From assembly GCA_000940995.1 (NCBI GenBank), contig CP005974.1:3100001-3164000 (forward strand): 64,000 nucleotides of DNA. The letters are read 5' to 3'. The position numbers were made by a program, and so were the translations under genes. The stretch is from Photobacterium gaetbulicola Gung47. Its GTDB lineage: Bacteria; Pseudomonadota; Gammaproteobacteria; Enterobacterales; Vibrionaceae. Within the stretch, counting starts at the first letter, position 1. Each line of letters begins with the position of its first letter. The notes beneath the pieces are model-generated. The model saw only the letters and a program-made list of their open reading frames with translations. It was not told the origin of the DNA and did not search any database. Below are positions 44,501-53,238 of this stretch, piece by piece.

Positions 44501-45612
44501 TCTTCATCACCAAACAGATCATCGAGATCATCATCGTCATCCAATGTTAGGTTCGGGACGCCATCATCAGACGGTGCCGGTGACGGCGGTGGCACCATGG
44601 CCGTTTCGTCCTGACTCTGCGGCGCATCTAAGGCTTTGACATCGTCTTCTGCTTCGCGCTTGCGGCCAAGCAGGAAATAGGCCAGCAGACTGGCAATCAA
44701 GGCACCAGGGATCAATGCCAGTGCCGCCAGCATCCATGGGTTGGCAATCATGCGATCGAATAGCCCAGGCTGGGGTTCAACCACTTGTGCTTGCTGCGCA
44801 CGCTGCTGGTCAATAAACCCTTTGATTTGCTCGCGCAGCATTTCATCATCGCTCACCTGCTGCTTCAGCGCCGCGACTTCATGCTGCATTTCAGCCAGAC
44901 GGACACGCAACAGATGATTGCTTTCCAGCAGCTTGGTCATCTGCTCGTCGGAGGCATCCAACTGGGCCTGGAGTGCCGTCGGCTTCGCCGGGATCAATTC
45001 GCTCTTCGGCGCGGCTTCCGGCTCACTGGCCTCAACCTCGGTCATGGGTTCTGTGGGTTGCTCCGGTTGGGCAACCACGGTAGGCGCTGGCTTGGGTTCC
45101 TGGGGCTTTGGCGCAGGAGCCGCAGGCTTAGGAGCTTGCACCGCCGGCTGCGGCTTTGGTGCCGTCACTTGCGGCTGGGCAGACGTACGGCGCTGGCTAC
45201 GAGACGATACACGCTGGTCGGCTTCCAGGCGTTGCTTGACGGCATCGGTATATTCTAGGCGCATTTGCCTTTCGGTCGGAATCACCAAATGGCTGCCGGG
45301 GATCAGGCCGTGAATATTGCTGTTTTCAAACGCCTGTGGGTTGTTGCGGAAAATCGCACCGATGACCTGATAGATAGAAATCTGGTTATTTGGCCGGTAG
45401 CGGGAAGCAATCGACCACAGCGTCTCGTTACTGGTCGTCGGGCCATAGCGGATAGCATCGGCAGACGACGGTGCCACTGTAGCGGCCGGCAAAGAAGAGG
45501 TAGCAGGCTGTACGCCTTGAGTTGGCCCGGTAATGCGGATGGTATTAGCGGTGGCCGTATTAGAAATTACCGCGGTGGAAAAAATTACCGGCAGAAAAAA
45601 ACGTTTTATCAT
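41539..45612 (-). CDS. fimV: HubP/FimV polar landmark protein
   Basis: A very large (about 1357 residues), strongly acidic protein. Order: signal sequence (MIKRFFLPVIFSTAV), periplasmic LysM-like domain around residues 60-115 (ETLWSIASRYRP to LIPGSHLVIP), Pro/Ala-rich linker, coiled coil (ALQAQLDASDEQMTKLLE), one transmembrane helix (MLAALALIPGALIASLLAYF), a roughly 950-residue Asp/Glu-rich cytoplasmic region with repeated [DN]ST[AE]LLD[ED]xL motifs, and a C-terminal FimV domain (FASKLDLAKAYLEMNDSEGA). In V. cholerae the positional orthologue HubP recruits ParA1, FlhG and chemotaxis proteins to the old pole. Start may instead be GTG at 45630. Confidence 0.93.
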   Translation of the reverse strand: MIKRFFLPVIFSTAVISNTATANTIRITGPTQGVQPATSSLPAATVAPSSADAIRYGPTTSNETLWSIASRYRPNNQISIYQVIGAIFRNNPQAFENSNIHGLIPGSHLVIPTERQMRLEYTDAVKQRLEADQRVSSRSQRRTSAQPQVTAPKPQPAVQAPKPAAPAPKPQEPKPAPTVVAQPEQPTEPMTEVEASEPEAAPKSELIPAKPTALQAQLDASDEQMTKLLESNHLLRVRLAEMQHEVAALKQQVSDDEMLREQIKGFIDQQRAQQAQVVEPQPGLFDRMIANPWMLAALALIPGALIASLLAYFLLGRKREAEDDVKALDAPQSQDETAMVPPPSPAPSDDGVPNLTLDDDDDLDDLFGDEESLFDDPESSLFSQESSLDSKPGGENSGFELGSNLGASSISVNSDDEAIGLEDMERALDEMDSKPEPNPDEELAAMWEQSLQADDDDEDSFDLSYDGDELDFDSPLDPSADGDQIIDQAMLDDLFSSDEDEQPSVASESAPQPEQLVGQAELDALFDSVDVDGAAGNVPSEQDTAEQAAVDKALADIEMMASPAAENDFASMFEQAVDRETDKSADRSTALLDELLEDEDSLTSEIELEEDSTALLDELLDEPEADDLLSNHDIEVAENSTELLDELLADVGEGLDTDDLDIDDFDGDMLDDDIEQQPVALDNIRIEEDSTELLDDILEQHFVPESGEDVERHEENVRESGGGPQQAPFSQEAEKHDDAVLASPEVESTGPEASAGLEASSNDVQSAGLKASTDLDGGAPLATDELPSQDNSDSSAVQEPPQAALAPEPEIDEIEQLLAAADMDSAIRDDRAEIEAIGQTVEQLLESLGNDEQASGDDFDRVEAPGSDELDAVQSPPPATAAEEQAEQSVAAQEERAAESSADFDDEFPVFDEETLLAELDEAPEPEGILQKAAEKMAQDVIDRATLSVDELPEFDEDAAFNDPELEPLQEGEHALDGDDEQAMLDNVVRQLQQAAEAAEKPQPEAIADALSASEQAEPSLAEPASPYSLHGRPDIEFETLDPASLPEFSEDDALQASFDEQYELEQYEREQGIDPQSSPAQEAAAPAEPFSPQPEQQAAEFQESTQPNAQATNIADGPLSEEFVDSAGLDMDALLSDPELQADWERELLVGRPQEVAADTSAADDLSEEEHEIWSASSPEPELEGEDWGEQPEMNIEDVPAFDEDELMADDSAGAESEIYAAEEELEPLSAIDEAASELVTEPQAAEPVKHERPESSYISIDELMKDLDDELLETELDEAPLNLDVGLDEFPDVLSDIGSLDIDSQGEFASKLDLAKAYLEMNDSEGARGLLEQVAQGGDAQLQQEAQALLAKLRN

Positions 45613-45895
45613 CGTCGAAAGGTCAGACACTGCCTGTCATCCTCTTTGGCAGGAAAAATAGCTACGAATCAATAGCGCACTTCATGTGCACAAATACCCG
45701 CGTTGTATGATACAAGAATATTGCATGTCGGCCTATGCACAATAATCTTGAGCGTGACCGAGCCAGCCAATTGAGAGTTCGGGAGCAAGGTCGCAGTCTT
45801 GTCCCATGCAAACTCACTGGGCTGGTATTGATAGTAGATTCAGCAAGTTGAAAATACAACAGCGCTTAAACTAGCATCCACTATTTGAAATTAAA

Positions 45896-45927
45896 AAAGC
45901 GCCCTGCTTGAAAAAACATGGCGCTTT
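45896..45927 (-). terminator. Terminator of asd
   Basis: AAAGCGCC and GGCGCTTT pair around a 16-base loop; on the minus strand six T follow. It lies about 220 bases beyond the asd stop, after the repeat arrays. Confidence 0.75.
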
Positions 45928-45937
45928 AAACTTTATC

Positions 45938-45984
45938 GGTCCTGTGGTCCTGTGGTCCTGTGGTCCTGTGGTCCTGTGGTCCTG
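45938..45984 (+). repeat. Octad array GGTCCTGT, nearly six units
   Basis: Five perfect copies of GGTCCTGT and a sixth lacking its last base. One base (T to C) distinguishes the unit from GGTTCTGT at 34946, yet all copies here share it, as expected from local expansion. Confidence 0.95.
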
Positions 45985-46103
45985 CAACAGGCTCAAAGAG
46001 CCTATAATAAAGTCAAAAGTGAGAGATAGTTAAAGCCCATATAACTAGAGCGAAAAACTATAACGAACAGTCACCTTTACTCTACTAGCGCCGCTTTTTA
46101 CCC

Positions 46104-46137
46104 CCATAGAGTCTTAGAACCTCAGCACCCTAGCACC
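46104..46137 (-). repeat. Degenerate octad arm near the asd stop
   Basis: On the minus strand it reads GGTGCTAG, GGTGCTGA, GGTTCTAA, GACTCTAT, GG in exact 8-base register, eight bases from the asd stop and inverted relative to the array at 45938. Confidence 0.75.
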
Positions 46138-46145
46138 GATCTTAT

Positions 46146-47155
<1,010 letters not shown>

Positions 47156-47159
<4 letters not shown>

Positions 47160-48328
47160 GGCCTTTCCTCTACTGTAAAACCTAATTTAGCCAGCGACTC
47201 TACCCCAAAATGGGCCTCGCCCGCTACTGTAATCGCGCTATATTCGCGGCGATCCCAGTAATTTTTACGCATCCGGTCAAAAGCCACCGCCATTTCCGGG
47301 CTTCCCGCCATCGTTTGGCCCATTTCACGGCGGAACAAACCGTCATCGCGGCGCACATCATAGATGAGCTGGGTCAGGCTAAAGAGGGTCGGCTCGTCCC
47401 ATTTCCGGCTTAGCGCCACCTGCGGAACCGGCGCAACCGGCAATAGGCTGGCCGCACTCACTTCCTTGGCCAGACCAAGGAATTGGCAATAGCTGTTATA
47501 GACCATGGTGGTACCGCGTGCCTTGCCTTCCAGGCCATAACCGGCAACATGCGGGGTCGCAAAGGCCAGCAACGGCAGCAGCGCCAAGTCGACCTGCGGC
47601 TCATGCTCGAACACATCCAGCACTGCCGTCAGTGCCTTGCCCTCATCCGATTGGCTCTGTTGCAGCGCCAACTTCAGTGCCTGGTTGTCAACAACCGGGC
47701 CCCGAGCGGCATTGATCAGTATGGCGCCCGGCTGCATGTCCGCAATAAAGGCCTCATCAACCAAGTGGTGGGTTGGATAGTCCCCCTCTCGGGTGATCGG
47801 CGTATGCAGGGTGATCACATCGCACTGCGAGCGGATATCTTGTAGCGAATGAAATTTTCGGCTGTCACCCTGCTGCTCTTTAATAGGATCGTTAAGCATG
47901 TAGTCTATGCCCAGCGCGTCCAGGCATTGGGCCAGGTAACTGCCGACATTGCCCGCCCCGATGATCCCGACTTTTTTGTCGAAAATCGAAAAGCCCTGTT
48001 GCTGGCCGAGCACCAGCAAGCTGCTCAGCACATACTCGGCCACCCCAACTTTGTTGCAACCGGGTGCCGCAGTAAAGGTAATTCCCTTCTGGGCGAGCAG
48101 GGCTTGATCAACATGGTCCTGGCCGGCAGTGGCGGTACCAACAAACTGCAATTTGTTGGCTTTGGCCAGCAAGGCATCGTTAACCTTGGTCACCGAGCGG
48201 ATCATCAACGCATCGATATCTACCAAATCCTCAGCAGTCATTGTCCTGCCCGGCTTGCTGATCACCTCGCCCAGTTGGCCAAACAGCGCCTCGGCGTAAG
48301 GCATATTTTCGTCAATGAGGATTTTCAT
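47156..48328 (-). CDS. pdxB: 4-Phosphoerythronate dehydrogenase PdxB
   Basis: A 390-residue NAD-dependent dehydrogenase of pyridoxal-phosphate synthesis. MKILIDENMPYAEALFG opens it, VGIIGAGNVGSYLAQ is the NAD-binding motif, and NAARGPVVD and TPHVAGYG mark the active site. The open frame runs 56 codons further up through a heptad array that would encode AHRPSPI repeats; the ATG at 48328 with AAGGA upstream is the true start. The gene overlaps asd by four bases. Confidence 0.95.
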
Positions 48329-48362
48329 AAAACGTCCTTCGATGGTTATTTGTATATGGCAG

Positions 48363-48390
48363 ATGCTATTGGATGTTGAGGGAGTGTCAA
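48363..48390 (-). promoter_or_regulatory. Likely pdxB promoter
   Basis: On the minus strand a perfect TTGACA (48385-48390) is followed after 16 bases by TAGCAT (48363-48368), about 35 bases before the pdxB ATG. The heptad array starts seven bases upstream of the -35. Confidence 0.6.
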
Positions 48391-48397
48391 GTGATTC

Positions 48398-48467
48398 ATG
48401 GGCGATGGGCGATGGGCGATGGGCGATGGGCGATGGGCGATGGGCGATGGGCGATGGGCGATGGGCG
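48398..48467 (+). repeat. Ten perfect heptads ATGGGCG, G-quadruplex motif
   Basis: Exactly ten uninterrupted ATGGGCG units. GGG every seven bases with four-base spacers fits the canonical G-quadruplex pattern (G3N4) on the plus strand. Perfect units point to recent slippage growth. Confidence 0.97.
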
Positions 48468-48502
48468 ACCCAAATTGTTTGCAAGAGCCTAACCATGTCA
48501 AT

Positions 48503-48554
48503 CTCTTGCTTTTCCTCTAGCCTCTGGCCGTTTTTGCCTATCAGCCAAGCTCTT
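48503..48554 (-). repeat. Degenerate heptad arm, fabB side
   Basis: On the minus strand: GGCTGATA, GGCAAAAAC, GGCCAGA, GGCTAGA, GGAAAAG, CAAGAGA. Inverted relative to the ATGGGCG array and clearly similar to 15054-15100 (shared AGCTTGGC and AGGCAAAA segments). Confidence 0.7.
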
Positions 48555-48560
48555 ACCCAT

Positions 48561-48589
48561 AAAAAAGCCCAGCAGATTCTCTGCTGGGC
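48561..48589 (-). terminator. Terminator of fabB
   Basis: GCCCAGCAGA pairs with TCTGCTGGGC around a three-base loop; on the minus strand six T follow. Confidence 0.94.
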
Positions 48590-48783
48590 GAAGGTCCAGG
48601 AATAAAAACACCGACTGGGATCATAGACAGCTCCCGCAAAAGAAAATACTATTCACACAGCCAATGTCGCGTCTGTTTTTTAGGCACTGACTTGAGGTCA
48701 AAAGGCTAGAGCAGTCTCCGCAAAAAAACTATCTAGCTGATAAACTTAGTCAGTGCCACCCCCTGGAAAATGACAAAAGTCGG

Positions 48784-49995
48784 TTAAGCTTCGTATTTCT
48801 TGATAACCAGTGTCGCGTTAGTGCCGCCGAAACCAAAGCTGTTGGACATCACAGTTTTCAGCTCTTGCTCGCGTGTCTCAGTCACAATATCCAAACCTTC
48901 AGCAGCTGGATCCAGGTTATCGATATTGATGCTTGGTGCGATAAAACCATTGTCTAACATCAACGTCGAGTAGATCGCCTCGTGCACACCTGCCGCACCC
49001 AGTGCGTGACCAGTCATTGCCTTGGTTGCCGAAATCGCCGGGCTGTTGTCACCAAACAGCTCCTGGATAGCCCCTAGCTCTTTCACATCACCTACCGGCG
49101 TAGACGTACCGTGGGTGTTGATGTAATCAATGCTGTCCACATCCTGCATCGCCATCTTCATACAACGCACGGCACCTTCGCCCGATGGCGCAACCATGTC
49201 GTAGCCATCAGATGTCGCGCCGTAGCCGACGATTTCGCCGTAGATTTTCGCGCCGCGAGCCAAAGCATGCTCCAGCTCTTCGATAACCAGCATACCGCCG
49301 CCACCAGAGATAACGAAACCGTCACGGTCGGCATCGTAAGTACGTGATGCCTTGGTTGGGTTGTCGTTGTACTTGGTTGATAGCGCGCCCATGGCATCGA
49401 ACATCATGGTTAGCGACCAGTCTAGCTCTTCACCACCACCGGCAAAGACCACGTCCTGCTTGCCAAGCTGAATAAGCTCAAGCGCATGGCCGATACAGTG
49501 AGCCGACGTTGCACACGCAGAGCTCATGGTATAGTTCACACCACGGATTTTGAACGGTGTGGCCAAACACGCCGAAACGGTTGAAGACATGGTACGCGGC
49601 ACCATGTATGGCCCCACACGCTTCACACCCTTTTCGCGCAGAATATCCACTGCCGCAACCTGGTTGTAAGAAGACGCACCACCAGAGCCAGCCACCAGGC
49701 CGGTACGGTCGTTGGACACCTGATCTTCGGTCAGGCCCGCATCTTCAATTGCTTGTTCCATCGATAAGTAAGCGAACGCAGCAGCATCGCCCATGAAACG
49801 CATTTTCTTACGGTCGATATGCTCTGCAGGGACCATTTTCAAATCGCCCCAAACATTACTGCGCAGCTTCATTTCTGCAAACTGTTCAGAGAAGCTGATA
49901 CCGGATTTACCCGTTTTCAATGACTCCAGCACTTCTTTAACGTTGTTACCAATGCTGGACACAATACCCATGCCTGTAATTACGGCTCGTTTCAT
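48784..49995 (-). CDS. fabB: 3-Oxoacyl-ACP synthase I FabB
   Basis: A 403-residue condensing enzyme of fatty-acid elongation, needed for unsaturated fatty acids. The catalytic Cys is in TMSSACATSAHCIG, the two His residues in INTHGTSTPVGD and KAMTGHALGAAG. It is divergent from mnmC, with an inverted repeat in the 158-base gap. The gap is where FabR/FadR control would be expected; I see only a weak half-site resemblance. Confidence 0.96.
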   Translation of the reverse strand: MKRAVITGMGIVSSIGNNVKEVLESLKTGKSGISFSEQFAEMKLRSNVWGDLKMVPAEHIDRKKMRFMGDAAAFAYLSMEQAIEDAGLTEDQVSNDRTGLVAGSGGASSYNQVAAVDILREKGVKRVGPYMVPRTMSSTVSACLATPFKIRGVNYTMSSACATSAHCIGHALELIQLGKQDVVFAGGGEELDWSLTMMFDAMGALSTKYNDNPTKASRTYDADRDGFVISGGGGMLVIEELEHALARGAKIYGEIVGYGATSDGYDMVAPSGEGAVRCMKMAMQDVDSIDYINTHGTSTPVGDVKELGAIQELFGDNSPAISATKAMTGHALGAAGVHEAIYSTLMLDNGFIAPSINIDNLDPAAEGLDIVTETREQELKTVMSNSFGFGGTNATLVIKKYEA

Positions 49996-50015
49996 GATGA
50001 ATTCCTACTGTCATT

Positions 50016-50070
50016 TATACCCAAATAACCTCAGCCAAAACAAACATCAACCTGAGGTGACTTGGGTATA
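50016..50070. repeat. 19-base inverted repeat between fabB and mnmC
   Basis: Left arm 50016-50034 (TATACCCAAATAACCTCAG) and right arm 50052-50070 match at 17 of 19 positions when inverted, with a 17-base spacer. A similar half lies at 36758-36774. Confidence 0.75.
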
Positions 50071-50153
50071 ACGTTGACGATAATAACGGGTTTAGCCGCC
50101 AAAAGTGGTCAGCTTTCCTGTTGATCAGGTACAATCCTCGGCAATAACCAACT

Positions 50154-52250
50154 ATGAGGCTTCGCCCCTTGTCTGATAAAGCCCAACAGTCACCTGATAC
50201 AGCCGCGCCTTCCGCCAGCCAAACCCCCTCGGCAAAAATCGAAAATGCCGTACTGGACTGGAATGAATCAGGCACCCCTGTATCCAATGACTTTGACGAT
50301 GTCTATTTCTCCAATGCCAATGGCCTGGAAGAAACCCGCTACGTCTTCCTTCACCAAAATGGCTTGCCTGCACGCTGGGAATCTTTTGACCGCCGCCGTT
50401 TTGTGGTGGCCGAAACCGGATTCGGAACCGGTCTCAACTTCCTTGCCGTCTGGCAGTGGTTCAAAGCATTCCGCCAGGCTAACCCGGAAGCGACCACCAA
50501 AGAGCTGCATTTCATCAGCTTTGAAAAATTCCCGGTCACCAAAGACGATCTGATCAAGGCCCACCAATCATGGCCGGAGCTGGCCGAGTTCGCCAGCCAA
50601 CTCCATGCCCATTACCCGCCAGCCGTGGCCGATTGCCACCGCATCGTGCTGGAAGATGGCATGATCACCCTTGACCTGTGGTTTGGTGATATCAAAGACT
50701 GCATGCCACAAGTATGGACGAATCATGACGGTATCGTCGATGCGTGGTTCCTCGACGGGTTTGCCCCAAGCAAGAACCCGGAAATGTGGAACCAAGATCT
50801 GTTCAACGGCATGGCCAAACTCGCCCGCACCGGCTGTACCACCGCGACCTTCACTGCCGCCGGTTTTGTCCGCCGCGGCCTGATCGAGGCCGGTTTTGAC
50901 ATGAAGAAAGTCAAAGGCTTCGGCACCAAGCGGGAGATGCTGGCCGGCAGTGTGATTGAGCGAAAATACGGCAGCAACGTCAAGCCATGGTACAAGCGTC
51001 AGCCAGCCTGCCTGGCGAATCAACAAGATGACAGCGGCATTGCGCTCATTGGTGGCGGTGTCGGCTCGGCGACAACGGCACTGGCCCTGGCGCGACGCGG
51101 CATCAACACCACCCTCTATTGTGCCGACGAACTGCCTGCCGAAGGGGCATCCGGCAACCGCCAAGGCGCAGTCTATCCGCTGCTCAACGGCTCAAACGAC
51201 GCCCTATCGCGCTTTTTTGCCCCGGCATTTCTGTATGCCCGCCAGTTTGTCGAACAAGCAGCGAAGCACAAACAATTTGCCCATGAGTGGTGCGGTGTCA
51301 CCCAGCTGGCCTGGGATGACAATGCCACCAGCAAGCTGGACAAAATGATGACCGGCGGCTTCCCGCAGCAGCTCATCCGCCAGTTGGATGTCGACCAAAC
51401 CGAACAGGTCACCGGTGTGGCTTCGGGCCACAGCAGCGTCAACTACCCGCTAGGCGGCTGGCTATGCCCGCAGGAGCTGACCCGCGCCTTGATTGAACAA
51501 GCGCAGCAAATGGGTTGCCTTGAGCTAAAAACCCTAACCGATATTGAGCAGCTCACCCAACAAGACGACGGCAGTTGGCTGCTGGCCGATCAGCATGGCC
51601 AGCACTACCAACATGGTACCGTCATTGTAGCCAACGGCCACCGCTTTGCCGAATTCCCGCAGACCCAGGACATTCCGGCCTACTCTGTTCGCGGCCAGGT
51701 GAGCCATATTCCGACCAACCCAACACTGAACCCGCTGAAAACCGTGCTCTGTTACGATGGCTATCTGACACCCGTTAATGCCACAGGTGACAGCCACTGC
51801 ATCGGTGCCAGCTACCGCCGGGGCAGTACCGACCTGGCCTTCAGCCCGGAAGAGCATGCCGACAACAAGCAGCGTTTGGTTGACTGCCTGCCTGCAGCAA
51901 GCTGGCCTCAGGATATTGACATGTCAGCGGAACAAGCACGTGTCGGGGTACGCTGTGCCAGCCGCGATCACCTGCCATTTGTGGGCGATGTATGCCAATA
52001 CAAGCCTTTGCTAGAGCAGTATGCTGATTTAAAAAACCAGCAGGAGGGTGCCCAGGATATCCCGGTCTACCCTAATCTGTATGCCATGATTGGCTTGGGT
52101 TCTCGCGGTCTTAGCTCTGCCCCGTTGCTCGGCGAACTGCTGGCCTCGCAGATTTGCGGCGATCCACTGCCACTGCCGAACAGCGTGCTGGAAGCCTTGC
52201 ACCCAGGACGGATGTGGGTAAGGAAGTTGGTAAAAGGGAAGAAGGTTTAA
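50154..52250 (+). CDS. mnmC: Bifunctional tRNA mnm5s2U enzyme MnmC
   Basis: A 698-residue fusion that finishes mnm5(s2)U at the wobble position of tRNAs. The N-terminal domain is the SAM methyltransferase (GFGTGLNFLAVW, DAWFLDGFAPSKNPEMW); the C-terminal domain is the FAD-dependent demodifying oxidase (IALIGGGVGSATTALAL, GLGSRGLSSAPL). The N-terminus is about 18 residues longer than in E. coli; no strong ribosome site was seen before the ATG. Confidence 0.94.
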   Translation: MRLRPLSDKAQQSPDTAAPSASQTPSAKIENAVLDWNESGTPVSNDFDDVYFSNANGLEETRYVFLHQNGLPARWESFDRRRFVVAETGFGTGLNFLAVWQWFKAFRQANPEATTKELHFISFEKFPVTKDDLIKAHQSWPELAEFASQLHAHYPPAVADCHRIVLEDGMITLDLWFGDIKDCMPQVWTNHDGIVDAWFLDGFAPSKNPEMWNQDLFNGMAKLARTGCTTATFTAAGFVRRGLIEAGFDMKKVKGFGTKREMLAGSVIERKYGSNVKPWYKRQPACLANQQDDSGIALIGGGVGSATTALALARRGINTTLYCADELPAEGASGNRQGAVYPLLNGSNDALSRFFAPAFLYARQFVEQAAKHKQFAHEWCGVTQLAWDDNATSKLDKMMTGGFPQQLIRQLDVDQTEQVTGVASGHSSVNYPLGGWLCPQELTRALIEQAQQMGCLELKTLTDIEQLTQQDDGSWLLADQHGQHYQHGTVIVANGHRFAEFPQTQDIPAYSVRGQVSHIPTNPTLNPLKTVLCYDGYLTPVNATGDSHCIGASYRRGSTDLAFSPEEHADNKQRLVDCLPAASWPQDIDMSAEQARVGVRCASRDHLPFVGDVCQYKPLLEQYADLKNQQEGAQDIPVYPNLYAMIGLGSRGLSSAPLLGELLASQICGDPLPLPNSVLEALHPGRMWVRKLVKGKKV

Positions 52251-52252
52251 TC

Positions 52253-52273
52253 AGGCGATAGGCTATTGGCGAA
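52253..52273 (+). repeat. Three heptads directly after mnmC
   Basis: AGGCGAT, AGGCTAT, TGGCGAA begin three bases after the mnmC stop. They are the forward arm facing 52321-52359. Confidence 0.7.
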
Positions 52274-52278
52274 ATTAA

Positions 52279-52306
52279 CCCCTTACCATTTCATTATGGC
52301 AAGGGG
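52279..52306 (+). terminator. Hairpin after mnmC
   Basis: CCCCTT pairs with AAGGGG, extended inside by CCAT/ATGG. A mixed A/T tail follows. It lies between two inverted heptad arms, the same layout as the octad loci. Confidence 0.6.
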
Positions 52307-52320
52307 AAATAATCTATTTT

Positions 52321-52359
52321 GATCCTATAGCCCATGGCCTTTCGCCTCTAGCCAGACCC
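52321..52359 (-). repeat. Degenerate heptad arm facing mnmC
   Basis: On the minus strand: GGCTAGA, GGCGAAA, GGCCATG, GGCTATA, GGATC in exact 7-base register, ending three bases before the stop of the small exported-protein gene. Confidence 0.8.
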
Positions 52360-52361
52360 AC

Positions 52362-52676
52362 CTATTGAGCCTGTGTTACCGGTGGAGCTGGGTCGTCACC
52401 GCCGCCCGAGTCTGACAGGGCGACACCAATCACCACAGCCGCCGCCCCCACCGCCAATACCGTTGCGGTGATCCCCCCCGCCGAAGCCGCAAACGCGGTG
52501 TCGATGCCTGCCGCCTTGCCGGTTGCCTGGCTACCCACTTTGGTCGAGGCACTGGCCTGCTGCGAGCTCGCCATTGGTTTGGACGCAGAGGTATTGGTAG
52601 AGGTCGAGTCTGCCGCAAAAGCAGAAAAGCTAATCAAGCCTGATAAAACAATTGCCGCCAATGAAAATTTCATCAT
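52362..52676 (-). CDS. Small exported Ala/Gly-rich protein, YjbE-like
   Basis: A 104-residue protein with a signal peptide (MMKFSLAAIVLSGLISFSAFA), a Ser/Thr/Ala-rich low-complexity stretch and a hydrophobic segment (GGITATVLAVGAAAVVIGVAL) followed by DSGGGDD. The start at 52676 has GGGGA five bases upstream. The composition recalls E. coli YjbE, a small protein of the exopolysaccharide-linked yjbEFGH operon; this is resemblance only. It is followed by ugd-region genes upstream on the same strand. Confidence 0.6.
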   Translation of the reverse strand: MMKFSLAAIVLSGLISFSAFAADSTSTNTSASKPMASSQQASASTKVGSQATGKAAGIDTAFAASAGGITATVLAVGAAAVVIGVALSDSGGGDDPAPPVTQAQ

Positions 52677-52780
52677 TACTATCCCCAAAGCGCAACATAT
52701 GATTATTGATATGATTGTAAGTATAGTTGGGGTTGGCAATCCGAGAGGAAGACTTGAGAATAGTCTTGGGAATGAGAAAC

Positions 52781-52829
52781 GGGCGATGGGCGATGGGCGA
52801 TGGGCGATGGGCGATGGGCGATGGGCGAT
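52781..52829 (+). repeat. Seven perfect heptads GGGCGAT, G-quadruplex motif
   Basis: Seven uninterrupted GGGCGAT units, the same sequence as the ten-unit array at 48398 in another register. It starts six bases after the stop codon of the four-helix-bundle gene, within the spacer to the small exported-protein gene. Confidence 0.97.
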
Positions 52830-52835
52830 GGCAGT

Positions 52836-53186
52836 TTATGAGGAACACTTTTGCCTATGTCTAATTAAGGCCCCTAGCTGAGCAGATATGTGTTGAGCTT
52901 TTTCAATCAATGGGTTCACTTCTGAAGGGGAAATGTATGTTAAATCCCGCGCCAGCATTAGTTGGGTAACTAGTTCTCCATTTGAACCTTTAGCTATATA
53001 AAAAAACCTTACTGCTTCTCTATCGCTAAATCTCTCGTCACCCTCAGCAATATTAGAAGGAACAGATATGCAACAGCGTCGGATTTGATCCCTCAAGCTG
53101 TAATCATTACAACTTTCAATGGCCTTATAAACATCCAATGCCTGTTGATAGCTATCCCTCCAAACTTTTAGCTTCTTGTAATTCAT
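52836..53186 (-). CDS. Four-helix-bundle protein (IVS/S23-like)
   Basis: A 116-residue all-helical protein of the family first found in 23S rRNA intervening sequences. Typical features are YKKLKVWRDSYQQALDVY, LRDQIRRCCISVPSNIAEG and the RFFYIAKGSNGELVTQL helix. It is not within an rRNA gene here. Free-standing members often occur in surface-polysaccharide regions, which fits ugd next door. Function unknown. Confidence 0.88.
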   Translation of the reverse strand: MNYKKLKVWRDSYQQALDVYKAIESCNDYSLRDQIRRCCISVPSNIAEGDERFSDREAVRFFYIAKGSNGELVTQLMLARDLTYISPSEVNPLIEKAQHISAQLGALIRHRQKCSS

Positions 53187-53200
53187 CCTTGAATTTTAAA

Positions 53201-53235
53201 TCCTATGGCCTATTGCCCATTACCTATAGCCTAGC
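53201..53235 (-). repeat. Degenerate heptad array before ugd
   Basis: On the minus strand: AGGCTAT, AGGTAAT, GGGCAAT, AGGCCAT, AGGATTT, five different units in perfect 7-base register. It fills the spacer between ugd and the four-helix-bundle gene. Confidence 0.75.
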
Positions 53236-53238
53236 TCT

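Larger units (their letters stand above)
45613..46145 (-). other. Intergenic region fimV / asd with repeat arrays
   Basis: A 533-base gap. It contains the fimV promoter near the left end, the asd terminator (45896-45927), the five-and-a-half-unit octad array (45938-45984) and its degenerate counterpart (46104-46137). No ORF is convincing. Confidence 0.6.

Noticed and set aside
48329..48496. N-terminal extension of pdxB encoding AHRPSPI repeats
   Set aside because: The extension is only the heptad array read in frame (three heptads make 21 bases, or 7 residues). The ATG at 48328 has a good ribosome site and gives the standard N-terminus.
52836..53186. Four-helix-bundle gene as a sign of an rRNA intervening sequence
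   Set aside because: There is no 23S rRNA sequence on either side.
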